From: Micromonospora sp. WMMD1102
Lineage (GTDB): Bacteria > Actinomycetota > Actinomycetes > Mycobacteriales > Micromonosporaceae
Assembly (NCBI RefSeq): GCF_029626265.1
Contig: NZ_JARUBN010000001.1
Coordinates: forward strand, 620,001-684,000
Direction of reading: 5' to 3'
DNA length: 64,000 nucleotides
Numbering within the stretch: position 1 is the stretch's first letter; each line of letters opens with the position of its first letter. A model generated the notes under the pieces. The model was not told where the DNA came from, searched no databases, and worked only from the letters and a program-made list of their open reading frames with translations. Below are positions 14,518 through 23,611 of this stretch, piece after piece. The translations under genes and the position numbers were made by a program.

Positions 14518-15968
14518 CGGGCACCCGCCCGCACCGCCGCGTCCGTGTCGTAGAGCGACATCTCGTCGCCGACCAGGTGCAGGGCGACGGGCAGCCCTGC
14601 CCTCTCGCCGGTCTTGACGAGGTACTTGCCGCGCCCGGGATGAGTCGCGCCGGGCACCAGGGCCTCCGGGGCGGCCCAGGACGCGACCATGTCCCGTTCG
14701 GGCCCGGAGAGACGGACCATCTGGCCGATCCGGTCCAGTTCCCGGCCAGGTAGCGCGGCCAGGATCTTGATCGCGCACCGTTCGGCCATGCCACGTCCCT
14801 TGGCCCGGTCCTCGTCACTGGCGAGCGCGTCGAGATCGTCAAGGGAGTGGGTGAGCATGATCTGCGCGACGCCGAGGTTGCGGGACAGCCGGGTCAGCGC
14901 GTCGGCCGGCTCGACCAGTCCCGGTGCTCCCCGTAGCGCCCGCCACAACTCGTCCATCACCGCCAGGTGACGGCGCCGGGGCGCGAGGCCCTGGTCGGCG
15001 AGTACGGCTGCGGCGTCGATAACCGCGTACCCGTAGCTCCAGGTGGACAGCATCGCGGCGGCGACGAGCTTGTCGCCCGCGGCGGCCACCCGCGAGATGT
15101 CGATGCTGACCGCCTTGGCGGACAGGTCGATGGGGGTGGAGGTGGCGGAGTCGAAGACACCGGCGAGGGTGCCCTCGCACAGCAGCCGGAGGGTGGCGAC
15201 CAGGTCATCGATCCGGCGGCGGTAGTCCGCCAGAGAGGTGGCCCGCGCGGCGGCGCGGATCGTGTCCGGTCCCTGGTCGAGTACCGCGAGCACGTCAGGG
15301 ATCACCGGGTCGCCGGTCCGGCGCTCGGCGAGCAGGTCGACCACCCTGCCGAGGACGACCTCTTCGGTGTTGCTGACCCGGCCGCCGTCGCGGACCAGGG
15401 TGCACAGGGCGATAAGCAGGGTGAGACGCCGGCCGCGTACCTCCAGGCGAAGTTGCTCGGCGTCCGGGCCGCTCATCCGCGACAGCACTGTGCCTAAGGG
15501 GCCGGCGTCGAGCGGGTTGATCCGGTCCAGGCCCCTGCCGACCCGAATCACCTGGCCGTCCAGATGCTGCACGACCCGGGTGTAGTCCGGCTTCGTGTCA
15601 CCCAAGATCAGAATCTGGGCACCGGTCGCGGCCATCCCCATCACCAGCCGCTTGGCCAGGGCAGATTTGCCCGCGCCCGGCTGGCCCAACACGAAGACGC
15701 CGGTGTTGGTGATCAAACCGGCGCCGAGCCACTCGAACGGATCGAGTAGCACGGACTCACCCCAGAGCTGATGGCGGCCGATTGGCACTCCCAGCAGGGG
15801 AGATCCGCTGCCGGCGGTGAACGGGTACAAGCCGGCGGCCTGCACGGTCGTGGCCTGGTACTCGGTGCCGGCCGTCACGTGGACGGCCCGGCCGGCGCCC
15901 GGTTGCCGCCATCCCCATGCCGGGGCGACGGGGCCGAATGAGGACACGTCGATATCCGCAGATGTCAC
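14514..15968 (-). CDS. VirB4-like ATPase of a conjugation system
   Basis: GTG at 15968 with AGGAG 7 nt upstream is preferred; the open frame runs further but is poor sequence. 484 aa. Walker A 'LGQPGAGKSALAKRLVMG' lies near residue 105, a 'LILGDTKPDYTRVV' strand follows, and Walker B 'LAVMDELWRALRG' lies near 330, then 'ILTHSLDD'-type sensor sequence ('QIMLTHSLDDLDAL'). This is the compact VirB4/TraC-like ATPase found with SCO6880 proteins in actinobacterial elements. It energises channel assembly or substrate transfer. It is 26 bp downstream of the SCO6880 gene and overlaps the coupling protein gene. Confidence 0.85.
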   Translation of the reverse strand: MTSADIDVSSFGPVAPAWGWRQPGAGRAVHVTAGTEYQATTVQAAGLYPFTAGSGSPLLGVPIGRHQLWGESVLLDPFEWLGAGLITNTGVFVLGQPGAGKSALAKRLVMGMAATGAQILILGDTKPDYTRVVQHLDGQVIRVGRGLDRINPLDAGPLGTVLSRMSGPDAEQLRLEVRGRRLTLLIALCTLVRDGGRVSNTEEVVLGRVVDLLAERRTGDPVIPDVLAVLDQGPDTIRAAARATSLADYRRRIDDLVATLRLLCEGTLAGVFDSATSTPIDLSAKAVSIDISRVAAAGDKLVAAAMLSTWSYGYAVIDAAAVLADQGLAPRRRHLAVMDELWRALRGAPGLVEPADALTRLSRNLGVAQIMLTHSLDDLDALASDEDRAKGRGMAERCAIKILAALPGRELDRIGQMVRLSGPERDMVASWAAPEALVPGATHPGRGKYLVKTGERAGLPVALHLVGDEMSLYDTDAAVRAGAR

Positions 15969-15994
15969 GGTGATGCTCCTGAAGAAGAGAAGAG

Positions 15995-17500
15995 TCAGTG
16001 CGGCCACTGCTGGGCCAGCACTGGCGGGCAGATGCCGGCCGGCAGGGTGACGGCGAACCCGGCGGCCTGGGAGCGCCACAGGCGGCGTAGGCGCACCTTG
16101 CACGTCTCGGCGCGGCTCTCCACGTCGGCGACGGCCCGGCCCAGGTCTGCCTGGTCGAGCACCGTCGTGGTCACCCACAGGCTGATCAGCCCGACGCCGG
16201 CTCCGAGCGCTTCCTCCCGGGCGGCCTGCGCGGCCTGCTCGTGGTCGGCGATGTCCCGGGCGGTCGGGTCGAGCTTGCGCGCCCGCCGGTAGGCGCTGCG
16301 GAACTGGGCGGCGTTGACCTGCCGTTCGACCTCACCGGCGGCCTGCGCGGCGGTCAGCGGCCGATACAGCAGGGTGACCCGCTTTGGGTGGTCACCGGGC
16401 GCGAGGAGCCGGGCGAGCACGTGATGGGTGACCGGTTGGCGCGGCGCCTCGTGCCACGCCCAGGTCACGCTGGTAGCGCCGTCGTGCTCGTACCGGTCGG
16501 TGTGCTCCTGCGCGGCTACGGGACCCGCGTTGCTCCAGTCGAGCAGGTCTGCCGCCGCGCCGGGATCGGCGCTGAGCAGCCGGGTCACGTCGCCTCGGCT
16601 GGTTGGGTCGAAGCTGTGCCGGACGATCCCCGCGATCTGCGCGGCTGTCGCCCGCCCCAGCACGGTGAGCCCGCAGCCGGCCAGAGCGTCCTGCAATCCG
16701 GGCAGGGCGCGGTCGACCTCAGCGAGGCATTCCGGCACCGTCTTGGGGCGTGCCGGCGACGACCCCGGGTCGAAGGTGATCGACACGGTCGTCTGCACGT
16801 CGGCGGCAGCCTGCGGCGCGGCGGCCACGAGCTGCTGAAGCACACGTACCGCCGCCGCTGGCCCGTCCGGGGCCAGCCGCCCGGTGATGTAGTCGGCAAG
16901 CCGGGTGCCGGAGTCCGGGGCGGTGTCCACGGTGACCGCAACCCACCGCACGATCGGCACATGGCCGAGCCCGGCCAGCCAGCCACCCCAGTTCGACACC
17001 CACGCGGTAGCCGCCTCCGCGTCGGCCAGCCAGGTCGACTGGGCGGCGCAGCGCAAGGTGACGGTCATGGTCCCGAGCCGGCGATGCCACACGACCCCGT
17101 AGGTGCCGCCGTGGCCGTCGTCGGCGGACAACAGCACGGTCGGGGCGAGCACGCCCGGCAACTGCCAGGCGTGCTCCTCGGCCGACATCACGCCGCCGCG
17201 GTAGCTGGTCCGGCCCCGCGCGGTGCCGCTGACCCAGCGCAGCCGTTGCACCAGTGCCTGCGCCAGCGACACCCCGTCCCATTGGGCGACGTTGCCGACG
17301 ATGATGATCAGACAGACCGGGCCGACCACCACGAGGGCGGCAAGACTTACCGACACCGTGATCAGGGCGACGGTCATGGCCCCGAGCACCACCATGGTCT
17401 GGCCGAAGCCGAGCCCGAACATGCCCAGCGTTCGAGCCCGGCGCCAACCGCCGTACGTGCGCGTCTCGTTGACCGGAGAGTCAGCAGACATCCCGCTCAC
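15995..17500 (-). CDS. SCO6880-family conjugation protein
   Basis: GTG at 17500 overlaps the preceding stop (GTGA). 501 aa. Two adjacent membrane helices lie at residues about 30-75 ('MVVLGAMTVALITVSVSLAA' and the following hydrophobic run). A large cytosolic part follows with the family features 'SWRTYGGWRRAR'-like start (here 'RTYGGWRRARTLGMFGLG'), 'TSYRGGVMS', and a C-terminal 'CPPVLAQQWPH'. SCO6880 proteins act as partners of the VirB4-like ATPase in actinobacterial type IV secretion. The tight spacing to the next gene fits a common complex. Confidence 0.85.
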   Translation of the reverse strand: MSGMSADSPVNETRTYGGWRRARTLGMFGLGFGQTMVVLGAMTVALITVSVSLAALVVVGPVCLIIIVGNVAQWDGVSLAQALVQRLRWVSGTARGRTSYRGGVMSAEEHAWQLPGVLAPTVLLSADDGHGGTYGVVWHRRLGTMTVTLRCAAQSTWLADAEAATAWVSNWGGWLAGLGHVPIVRWVAVTVDTAPDSGTRLADYITGRLAPDGPAAAVRVLQQLVAAAPQAAADVQTTVSITFDPGSSPARPKTVPECLAEVDRALPGLQDALAGCGLTVLGRATAAQIAGIVRHSFDPTSRGDVTRLLSADPGAAADLLDWSNAGPVAAQEHTDRYEHDGATSVTWAWHEAPRQPVTHHVLARLLAPGDHPKRVTLLYRPLTAAQAAGEVERQVNAAQFRSAYRRARKLDPTARDIADHEQAAQAAREEALGAGVGLISLWVTTTVLDQADLGRAVADVESRAETCKVRLRRLWRSQAAGFAVTLPAGICPPVLAQQWPH

Positions 17501-18837
17501 CCGGTTTCCGTCGACCGGGCGGCCGTGCTCGCCGCAGACTTGGCCGCCGCTCCCGCGACCTGGGCGCCGACGACGACACCCGCAACGACGGGCGCGGCAG
17601 GACCCGCAGCGGCGGAGGCCCCGACCGCACCGGCACCCGCAGCGCTGGAACCAGCCGCCGCGCTAGTGCCGGCGGCTGTAGCCGTCGTAGCGCTACCGGA
17701 CGCGGTGCTTGCCGTGGTTGCCGTCGTGGTACCCGCCGAAGGGCTGGCGCTGGCGGTGGGGGCTGGACCGTTGAACGTCGGTGGCGTTGGCCGGGGTGTG
17801 CCCGAGCCGCTGTCCGCGTTGCTGCCCGAGGACGGCGGATAGCGGCGGTCCATGTCGCGGGCGTAGTCCGTCGCGGTCATGCCGGACGCGCCGCGGCTCG
17901 ACGCCACCGCGTGCAACCCGGCCGCACCCGCAGCGGCCAGCATGCCCGCCGAGTTGCCGGACTGCTGGACGGCGCCAACGGTCCAGTTGAAGAACCGCAT
18001 CATGGCCGGCAGTGCGACGAGGGTCAGCCCGAGCATGCCGGCGCCGGTGAACCAGGTCGAGATGTCCCGGTTCGCAGGATCGCCGATGAGCATGAACGCG
18101 ACCGCGTAGCTGGTGGCGGCGAACGGTTCGTAGAAGACCAGTGCCAGCAGCCAGCCGAGCACCCGCCTTAGCCAGTTACTTGTGGCTGCGGTGAAGCTGC
18201 CGCTGGCGGCGAGTTGCAGCATCCCGGCGAGGATGATGATGGCGCCGTTGCGGAACAGCAGCAGCATCGCCTGCACGATGCTCGCGACGAGCACGAACAA
18301 GCCGACGACGACCACCAGGATGCTGCCGATGCTGGGGCCGACCGGAAGCAGCAGCAGCTGCATCCGCTCGGCCAGCGCGTTGGTCTTGCATCCTTGGTCC
18401 TGGCCCAGACCTGGAGCACAGTCCATCCCCCAGGTCAGGACCCACTCGGTGTAGGACTCGCAGGCCCTGAGCAGCATCTGGGTGCCGGTGAGGCTCACCG
18501 CGCCGAACAGCGCGGTCGTGAACAGCCCTTTCACGACCGTGACGAGCGGTTCGCCCTTCCGGTTGATGATCAGCAGGAGGGACTGCCACATGATGCCGCC
18601 GATGGAGACCATCAGCGCGAACGGCAGCATCCACTGCTGAAGGGTTCTCGCCGCCGGGGCGTGTTCGACGTTGACCGGGGGCAGATACAGCCACCAGGTC
18701 ACCGTGGACTTGATCAGTGTGGACTGCGCCTGGCTGATGAGGATGGCGAGATGGCCGATCATGCTGTCCGCCACCGCCCCGGCGACTTCGGTGGCGCCCT
18801 CCTTGAACTGGCACTTGAGGTCCCATGCGTCGCACAT
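17497..18837 (-). CDS. TrbL/VirB6-like polytopic membrane protein
   Basis: 446 aa from ATG 18837. At least six hydrophobic segments lie between residues 25 and 300, among them 'LPFALMVSIGGIMWQSLLLI', 'ILVVVVGLFVLVASIVQAML' and 'GMLGLTLVALPAMMRFF'. The last 110 residues are Ala/Ser/Thr/Pro-rich and probably cytoplasmic. This is the layout of TrbL/VirB6 inner-membrane channel proteins. Two cysteine pairs occur in predicted loops ('MDCAPGLGQDQGCK'). It overlaps the SCO6880 gene and lies 2 bp from the TcpC-like gene. Only the topology supports the call; no sequence motif is diagnostic. Confidence 0.75.
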   Translation of the reverse strand: MCDAWDLKCQFKEGATEVAGAVADSMIGHLAILISQAQSTLIKSTVTWWLYLPPVNVEHAPAARTLQQWMLPFALMVSIGGIMWQSLLLIINRKGEPLVTVVKGLFTTALFGAVSLTGTQMLLRACESYTEWVLTWGMDCAPGLGQDQGCKTNALAERMQLLLLPVGPSIGSILVVVVGLFVLVASIVQAMLLLFRNGAIIILAGMLQLAASGSFTAATSNWLRRVLGWLLALVFYEPFAATSYAVAFMLIGDPANRDISTWFTGAGMLGLTLVALPAMMRFFNWTVGAVQQSGNSAGMLAAAGAAGLHAVASSRGASGMTATDYARDMDRRYPPSSGSNADSGSGTPRPTPPTFNGPAPTASASPSAGTTTATTASTASGSATTATAAGTSAAAGSSAAGAGAVGASAAAGPAAPVVAGVVVGAQVAGAAAKSAASTAARSTETG

Positions 18838-18839
18838 GG

Positions 18840-19613
18840 CTACCTGCCCGGCAGTGGCGTGTAGTCACGGACGACAGCGGGACCGACTAGGGCGCGGACC
18901 GTGGACCAGTCGCCCTGCGGCGGAGCGATCAGGCGCCAGTCCGAGCCTGACCAGGAAACCTGGACCACGGTGGCCGCGCGGGCGACGCCACCGTCGCCGT
19001 CCGGCGCCTCGATGAGCAGCCGCAGGCTGGCCGCCTGCGGGCTGTAGGCGTCGATCCGTACGCCAGCGATCGAGGCGTAGATCGGCGCGAGGGGCTCCCC
19101 GTAGGGAATCTGAAGCTGTTCGCGGCCGGCGGTGTAGTCCTGGTTGACGGCGTCGACGTACGCGGCCACGTCCGGGCCGACGACCTGCTCTCGCAGCGTC
19201 GGTCCCCACACTCGCGGGCCCACCTGCGGACTGGTGCGAACCAGCAGGTGCAGCGCCGCGAGAACCGCACCGGGCGGTGTCTGGGCGAACTGCTGAGCCT
19301 GCCCGCCAGCTAGCTCACGCGGACCCTGCATGGCGGAGACGGGGAGGTCGAGCCCGGCGACGGTGACCCAGGTGAGATCGGTTGGCCAGGCAACGGCTAC
19401 CTCCACTTGCTGGGGCTCTGCCGTCTGGTCGTCGGCAGGAGGAAGCACTGTGACGGGCTGCCGGTCGGGCGAAGCGTGCTCGTCCTTCGGCCGCGTGTCG
19501 CCGGACCGGGCGACCGCGAGCGACGCCAGCACGAGGAGCGCCAGTCCGGCAGCGGTGATGACCAGCGGACGGACCCGGCGTGGCGCGGCGTGACGGAAAC
19601 GGGGCCGACTCAT
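18840..19613 (-). CDS. TcpC-like conjugal transfer protein
   Basis: ATG at 19613 overlaps the previous stop (ATGA). 257 aa with one N-terminal membrane helix ('PLVITAAGLALLVLASLAVA') and a periplasm-side domain of about 200 residues rich in beta strands ('VEVAVAWPTDLTWVTV', 'VVQVSWSGSDWRLIAPPQGD'). This is the plan of TcpC/conjugative transporter proteins (VirB8-like, NTF2 fold) of Gram-positive systems. The open frame extends 585 nt further upstream, but that part covers another gene. Position between pilin-like and TrbL-like genes supports the role. Confidence 0.7.
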   Translation of the reverse strand: MSRPRFRHAAPRRVRPLVITAAGLALLVLASLAVARSGDTRPKDEHASPDRQPVTVLPPADDQTAEPQQVEVAVAWPTDLTWVTVAGLDLPVSAMQGPRELAGGQAQQFAQTPPGAVLAALHLLVRTSPQVGPRVWGPTLREQVVGPDVAAYVDAVNQDYTAGREQLQIPYGEPLAPIYASIAGVRIDAYSPQAASLRLLIEAPDGDGGVARAATVVQVSWSGSDWRLIAPPQGDWSTVRALVGPAVVRDYTPLPGR

Positions 19614-19906
19614 GTCAGCGCCACCCCCGCGATGCCAGCCGCCAGGCTGGTCAGTGCCAGCCCGGCGAGCACCCAGGGAACGCCCGCCGCGCCGTCGACG
19701 GCGGTCTGCGATCGGTTCCTCCGACCGATGATCATCATTCCGGCGCAGATCATGAACCCGAGAACGCCAGCCACGAGCAAGATCCACTTGCCCCAGCCGA
19801 GGAAGGTGTTGGCTATCGCCTCCATCCCGGGCGGTGCGGCGGGAGCCGGATTCGGGGCGTCTGCGGCGAGCGCCGCTTGGCCGGCAACGACGAACTTGAG
19901 GATCAT
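19610..19906 (-). CDS. VirB2/TrbC-like small membrane (pilin-like) protein
   Basis: ATG at 19906 has GGAGGAG 6 nt upstream. 98 aa. An N-terminal hydrophobic segment ends in 'AGQAALAADAPNPAP' and looks like a signal peptide; two membrane helices follow ('WILLVAGVLGFMICAGMM' and 'GVPWVLAGLALTSLAAGIAG') separated by a short basic loop. This is the shape of VirB2/TrbC proteins, which form the conjugative pilus or channel. First gene of the minus-strand conjugation operon, so its leader carries the operon's ribosome site and promoter. Confidence 0.7.
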   Translation of the reverse strand: MILKFVVAGQAALAADAPNPAPAAPPGMEAIANTFLGWGKWILLVAGVLGFMICAGMMIIGRRNRSQTAVDGAAGVPWVLAGLALTSLAAGIAGVALT

Positions 19907-20299
19907 GCTGATCTCCTCCGACAAGGGAATGCGGCCCGATGGGGGCCGCTGCCGGAGACGTTCGCGTCGGTGCGGTGCCGCTACGGTTGCCGCCGGAGTC
20001 AGCGGCAGCGCTACGGGCGCTAGGGGTAGCCCTCGTTGCTTTCGGCTGCTGGGGAGGTAGAGGTGGGGGCGGCGACTCGTCGCCCTCGGATCGGGGGCTT
20101 ACCGCGAGCGGCGGGCGAGGCTGAGCGACGGCGACCCCGTCGCCGCCGCCGTCCACGCGTCGATGTCGGAACTCGACGGGCGAAGCGCCGCTCGGCATGG
20201 AGTTTCCGGGCCAGGGGACGCGCGTGAGTGGAGAGCGTTTCGTGCCTGGGTAACACCAGCGCTACGGGGTTACGGCAGCGTCGCCGGAAAGGCGCGGAC
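19907..20299. promoter_or_regulatory. Divergent promoter region of the two conjugation operons
   Basis: About 390 bp between the divergent first genes, without a gene. It contains two related inverted repeats, GGCGAC-TC-GTCGCC (20071-20084) and GGCGAC-CCC-GTCGCC (20130-20144), plus repeated CGCTACGG words near 19978, 20010 and 20260. They may be binding sites of a regulator controlling both operons. No clear -35/-10 pair was identified. Confidence 0.4.
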
Positions 20300-20845
20300 G
20301 TGACCGTGACGAGCATGACTCGCATCCGATCCGCCGCCTTGGCGGTCGCTCTCATCGGATTGCTTGGAGCCTGTTCCACGGCCAGCCCAACGCCCCGGCT
20401 CCAGGCATCCACGACACCATCTGCCCCGCCGGTCGACCCGTCGACCGACTATTCCGATCCGCCAGCGGTGTGTGAGGCGTTCGCCGCCGCCGTGCACCGT
20501 ATCGACACCACCATCGACGAGGACTGGGCCGCTGCCTACCAGCGGGCCGTGGCGTACCTGGACGCCACGCTTGCCGGGTCGGCAGCCCTCCGAGACCCGG
20601 TACGACAGACCGTTCAGTGGCAGGAGTGGGTCCATCACCGGGCCCACACCGAGGTCCAGATCGCCCCGTACGCCGGAGACGCGCTCCCGCCGGACACCGC
20701 CGAGCAGCGGCACCATGCCGTACTCATCACCGTCCAGCCGATCGGACGCGACGGCTGGCGTGGCCCGTTGGAGCGCCACACCGTCGTGTGCGCCCTTCAG
20801 CCAAGCACAGGCGGCTGGCGGATCAGCGACTACGAGATCGGCTGA
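20300..20845 (+). CDS. Putative lipoprotein, conjugation-associated
   Basis: GTG at 20300 with GGAAAGG 7 nt upstream. 181 aa with a lipoprotein signal: basic start, hydrophobic run 'ALAVALIGLLGACSTA' and lipobox LLGAC, lipidated Cys near residue 25. The mature part is 150 residues, with 'YSDPPAVCEAFAAAVHRID' and a C-terminal beta-rich 'GPLERHTVVCALQPSTGGWR'. The end recalls NTF2-like accessory proteins. It is 5 bp upstream of the peptidoglycan hydrolase gene, so it probably acts at the cell surface with it. Confidence 0.7.
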   Translation: MTVTSMTRIRSAALAVALIGLLGACSTASPTPRLQASTTPSAPPVDPSTDYSDPPAVCEAFAAAVHRIDTTIDEDWAAAYQRAVAYLDATLAGSAALRDPVRQTVQWQEWVHHRAHTEVQIAPYAGDALPPDTAEQRHHAVLITVQPIGRDGWRGPLERHTVVCALQPSTGGWRISDYEIG

Positions 20846-20850
20846 CCGTG

Positions 20851-21969
20851 ATGACCAACACGACCGGCCAGGCCAGCACGACGTCGAGACGGGCCCTGGT
20901 ACTACTGCTCGTCGGCGTACTCGCGGTGGGCGCTGGTCTGGTCGCCTTCGTCAGCTCAGGCGCCGCCACGCTGCTGGCCGCGAGCCCCGCGCTGGTCTCC
21001 GCCCCCGCCAGCGGCCAACTCAACATCGACGCCATCCCGCCGCACGCTCGCCATCTCGCTCCCTGGGTGGTGCGGGCCGGCTCGATCTGCCCACAGATCA
21101 CCCCGCCGATGATCGCAGCGCAGGTCGACCTCGAAAGCAGTTGGAACGCCGACGCTGTCGCCCACAATCCGCCTGACCGCGGCGGAGATGCCATCGGCAT
21201 CGCCCAATTCCAGCTCGGCACGTGGGCGACGTGGGGCGACGACTACGACAACGACGGTCGCAACGGGCCGGACGACCCCGAGGACGCCATCTACGCGATG
21301 GGCCGCCTCATGTGCGACCTCGTGGCATGGGCCAGCCGCAACATCGAGGCGAACCATGTGACCGGAAACCCCCTCGACATCGCCTGGGCCGCCTACTTCT
21401 GCGGCAGAGCCTGCGTCATCGGCGCCGGCGGCGTACCCGCTGCGGGCAAGGCGCACGACTACCCCCAACAGGTCCGCTCCCGCATCGGCAAGTACACCCT
21501 CGCGTCCGGAAGCACCGGCGCCTGGCGCCTGCCCCTACCCGCCGACAGCTACCAACTCGTCAGCAGGTTCCGGCCGCCATCGCGGCCCAGCCACGACGGC
21601 ATCGACCTTGCCGCGCCCACCGGAACCCCGATCTACGCCGCCGCAGCCGGAACCGTCCTGGCCGCCCGATGCGACAGCGCGTACTGCGACCGCCCCGGAA
21701 ACCCGAACCTGCTGGGCTGCGGACTCCTGATCAACATCAACCACGGCAACGGCATCGCCACCCGCTACTGCCACGCGGTCCGCCTCGCTGTCTCCGCCGG
21801 TGCCCAGGTACAAGCCGGGCAACTCATCGCTTGGGTCGGCAGCACGGGCCATTCGTCCGGACCGCATTTGCACTTCGAGGTGCACCGAAATGCGCCGCCC
21901 CTGACCGCCGCGAACGCGATCGATCCGTTGCCGTGGATGGATTCGGTGGGCGTGCGTATCCGGAGGTAG
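20851..21969 (+). CDS. Bifunctional cell-wall hydrolase: lytic transglycosylase-like plus M23 peptidase
   Basis: ATG at 20851 (GTG 20848 is an alternative). 372 aa. One N-terminal membrane helix ('LVLLLVGVLAVGAGLVAF'). Residues about 70-200 resemble an SLT/lysozyme-like domain: 'AQVDLESSWNADAV' with the catalytic-type Glu in ESSW, then 'DAIGIAQFQLGTWATWG'. Residues about 235-350 are an M23 (LytM) endopeptidase: 'SHDGIDLAAPTGTPIYAAAA' and 'GHSSGPHLHFEVH' supply the zinc ligands His and Asp and the HxH motif. Such two-domain hydrolases open the wall for the mating channel. Strong call on both domains. Confidence 0.9.
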   Translation: MTNTTGQASTTSRRALVLLLVGVLAVGAGLVAFVSSGAATLLAASPALVSAPASGQLNIDAIPPHARHLAPWVVRAGSICPQITPPMIAAQVDLESSWNADAVAHNPPDRGGDAIGIAQFQLGTWATWGDDYDNDGRNGPDDPEDAIYAMGRLMCDLVAWASRNIEANHVTGNPLDIAWAAYFCGRACVIGAGGVPAAGKAHDYPQQVRSRIGKYTLASGSTGAWRLPLPADSYQLVSRFRPPSRPSHDGIDLAAPTGTPIYAAAAGTVLAARCDSAYCDRPGNPNLLGCGLLININHGNGIATRYCHAVRLAVSAGAQVQAGQLIAWVGSTGHSSGPHLHFEVHRNAPPLTAANAIDPLPWMDSVGVRIRR

Positions 21970-22059
21970 TCCGCCGCCACTGTCGTCACCTCCGAAACCT
22001 TGCACCGCCGGCCTTTACCGGCACTCCTCATGACCCGGCGATACCTGGAGGCATTCCCA

Positions 22060-22683
22060 ATGCTCGTAAGCGGTTACGACTCTCAATCCTCACGTCAGCT
22101 CGCCACGTCAATCACGGTGGGGGCGGCCGGCCGGACCGGTCCCCGAGCGCACCTCGCCGGCACCCGCGTCGTCGATGTCGGCGGCGGCTGGCACCCGGGC
22201 ACCTGGCGCGAAGACCTGCGCCGGCTTGCCGACCGGGCTCGCGTGACCGCGCTGGCCCTGCGTACCGAGCCGAACGAGCGCCAGATGTCCGACTACGACT
22301 GGTCGCAGATCGTGCGTGGCATGGCCGACGGCCTCGGTCTGGCAGACCGGCCGTGGGTAGCCGTGCGGACCACCCCGACCACCCTCACCCTGCTCGCCGA
22401 TGCCGCCAATGGGCCACTGCGCGCTGACACCGCTCGCGCCTATGCCCGCACATCAGTGGTCACCTCCCGGCTCGCACCCGCCCACCCGCGACCGGCGCCC
22501 GCCGCACTCGCTCCCAGCGCGGACACCGCTGAGACGGCCAACACCGGTTCTCTGCCTCGCGGCGTTGCCCAGTTGAGCTTCGCGGCCCCACCCACTGCCG
22601 CGCCGGCCGCCGCCGGATCCCCGCCTCTCCAGCCCCGCGACCTGTCGAGTCACCGGGCAGCAGCACGCCCGCACAGCCGATAG
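22060..22683 (+). CDS. Relaxase-like protein lacking the histidine motif
   Basis: ATG at 22060 with TGGAGG 8 nt upstream. 207 aa. Residues about 50-135 follow the layout of actinobacterial relaxase N-terminal domains: 'RQMSDYDWSQIVRGMADGLG' then 'RPWVAVRTTPTTLTLLAD', corresponding to the relaxase segment that ends in a His-x-His pair. Here the histidines are absent (TTPTTLTLL). The last 70 residues are Ala/Pro-rich. It may be an accessory DNA-binding protein derived from a relaxase, or an unrelated protein with similar spacing. It starts a short operon with the next two genes. Confidence 0.45.
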   Translation: MLVSGYDSQSSRQLATSITVGAAGRTGPRAHLAGTRVVDVGGGWHPGTWREDLRRLADRARVTALALRTEPNERQMSDYDWSQIVRGMADGLGLADRPWVAVRTTPTTLTLLADAANGPLRADTARAYARTSVVTSRLAPAHPRPAPAALAPSADTAETANTGSLPRGVAQLSFAAPPTAAPAAAGSPPLQPRDLSSHRAAARPHSR

Positions 22684-22700
22684 ACGACGGAGTTACAAGC

Positions 22701-22805
22701 ATGCCCGCGCCATCGCGCCGACCTCCGCAAGCCGCGGCCACGAAACCGGTCACCCCGTCCTCGGCCGGCCAGTCGGCTTCCGCTCCGGCCCGGAGAAGTT
22801 CATGA
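22701..22805 (+). CDS. 34-aa basic leader peptide
   Basis: ATG at 22701 has GGAG 8 nt upstream and the frame ends in TGA overlapping the ATG of the next gene (ATGA, 22802-22805). The product is short, basic, and Pro/Ser/Ala-rich ('MPAPSRRPPQAAATKP' at the start), without structure. The overlap suggests it couples translation into the next gene; it may be a leader rather than a working protein. Confidence 0.45.
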   Translation: MPAPSRRPPQAAATKPVTPSSAGQSASAPARRSS

Positions 22806-23611
22806 GCGACCCACCCGTCACCCGCGACACTGTCGCCGCGCACCTTCCCACCTACCACCCCGATGCGTACTGGCCGACTCCGCCTGACCTGGCCACCCGC
22901 ACAGCCGCCGCCTGGAACGAGGCGAGGACGATCGCCGCCGACGACCGGCACCGAGCAGGTGCTGATGCTGTGGTCGACGCCGTCTTCCCGCTCGGGTACG
23001 CCGCCGCAAGGCGAGCCGGGGTCGAGGCCGTGGCCGACCACATCACCGCAGCCACTCGTGAGGCGGTCACCCGCCTCAGCAACGACACCGACCCGGGGCG
23101 CATCGTGCGCGGACTTCTAGGCCGCTTGACGGCTGCCGCCCACGACGAGGTCCGGCGCCACGCCGGACCGGCGGCGGACGACGGACGGAATCGCCCGTCA
23201 CCGCGGACCTACTTCGTGGCGGCCAGCGACAACCGCGCCAACACCGACGCGCAGCGCGCCGCAGCCGCTGCCGGCGTCGCCTGGACCCACGGGATCCAGG
23301 ACGGCTGGGGACAGGCGTACTGGGCCGCTAACCGCATCATCATCGCGATCCGGGACAGCGAGCTCTCCGCCACCAGCGCCATCGACGGGATACCGGCCGT
23401 CGCCTGGCTCGACGACCTTGCCGATGCGGCTCGGGCGATCGCCGACGAGCGACCCGGCCAGCATCCTGTCCGGCTCGCCCGACTGGCCGGGCCGACCGAG
23501 GCGCCACCGGTTGCGAGCGGTGACCCGGCGAGCCGGGAGGCCCCATCGGCGGCCCAGAACCACCACAACAACGGCCTGGATAAGGACGACCGCAGGCCGC
23601 GGGGGATGTGA
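22802..23611 (+). CDS. Hypothetical protein, 269 aa
   Basis: ATG at 22802, coupled to the leader peptide. The 269-aa product is soluble and largely helical ('ADAVVDAVFPLGYAAARRAG', 'AVADHITAATREAVTRLSND') with a centre of 'AGVAWTHGIQDGWGQAYWAA' and 'WLDDLADAARAIADE', and a disordered tail. No signal peptide, membrane segment or known motif. Its stop overlaps the GTG at 23608 that opens the large methyltransferase-helicase frame. Function unknown; conserved context in conjugative elements is inferred. Confidence 0.6.
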   Translation: MSDPPVTRDTVAAHLPTYHPDAYWPTPPDLATRTAAAWNEARTIAADDRHRAGADAVVDAVFPLGYAAARRAGVEAVADHITAATREAVTRLSNDTDPGRIVRGLLGRLTAAAHDEVRRHAGPAADDGRNRPSPRTYFVAASDNRANTDAQRAAAAAGVAWTHGIQDGWGQAYWAANRIIIAIRDSELSATSAIDGIPAVAWLDDLADAARAIADERPGQHPVRLARLAGPTEAPPVASGDPASREAPSAAQNHHNNGLDKDDRRPRGM

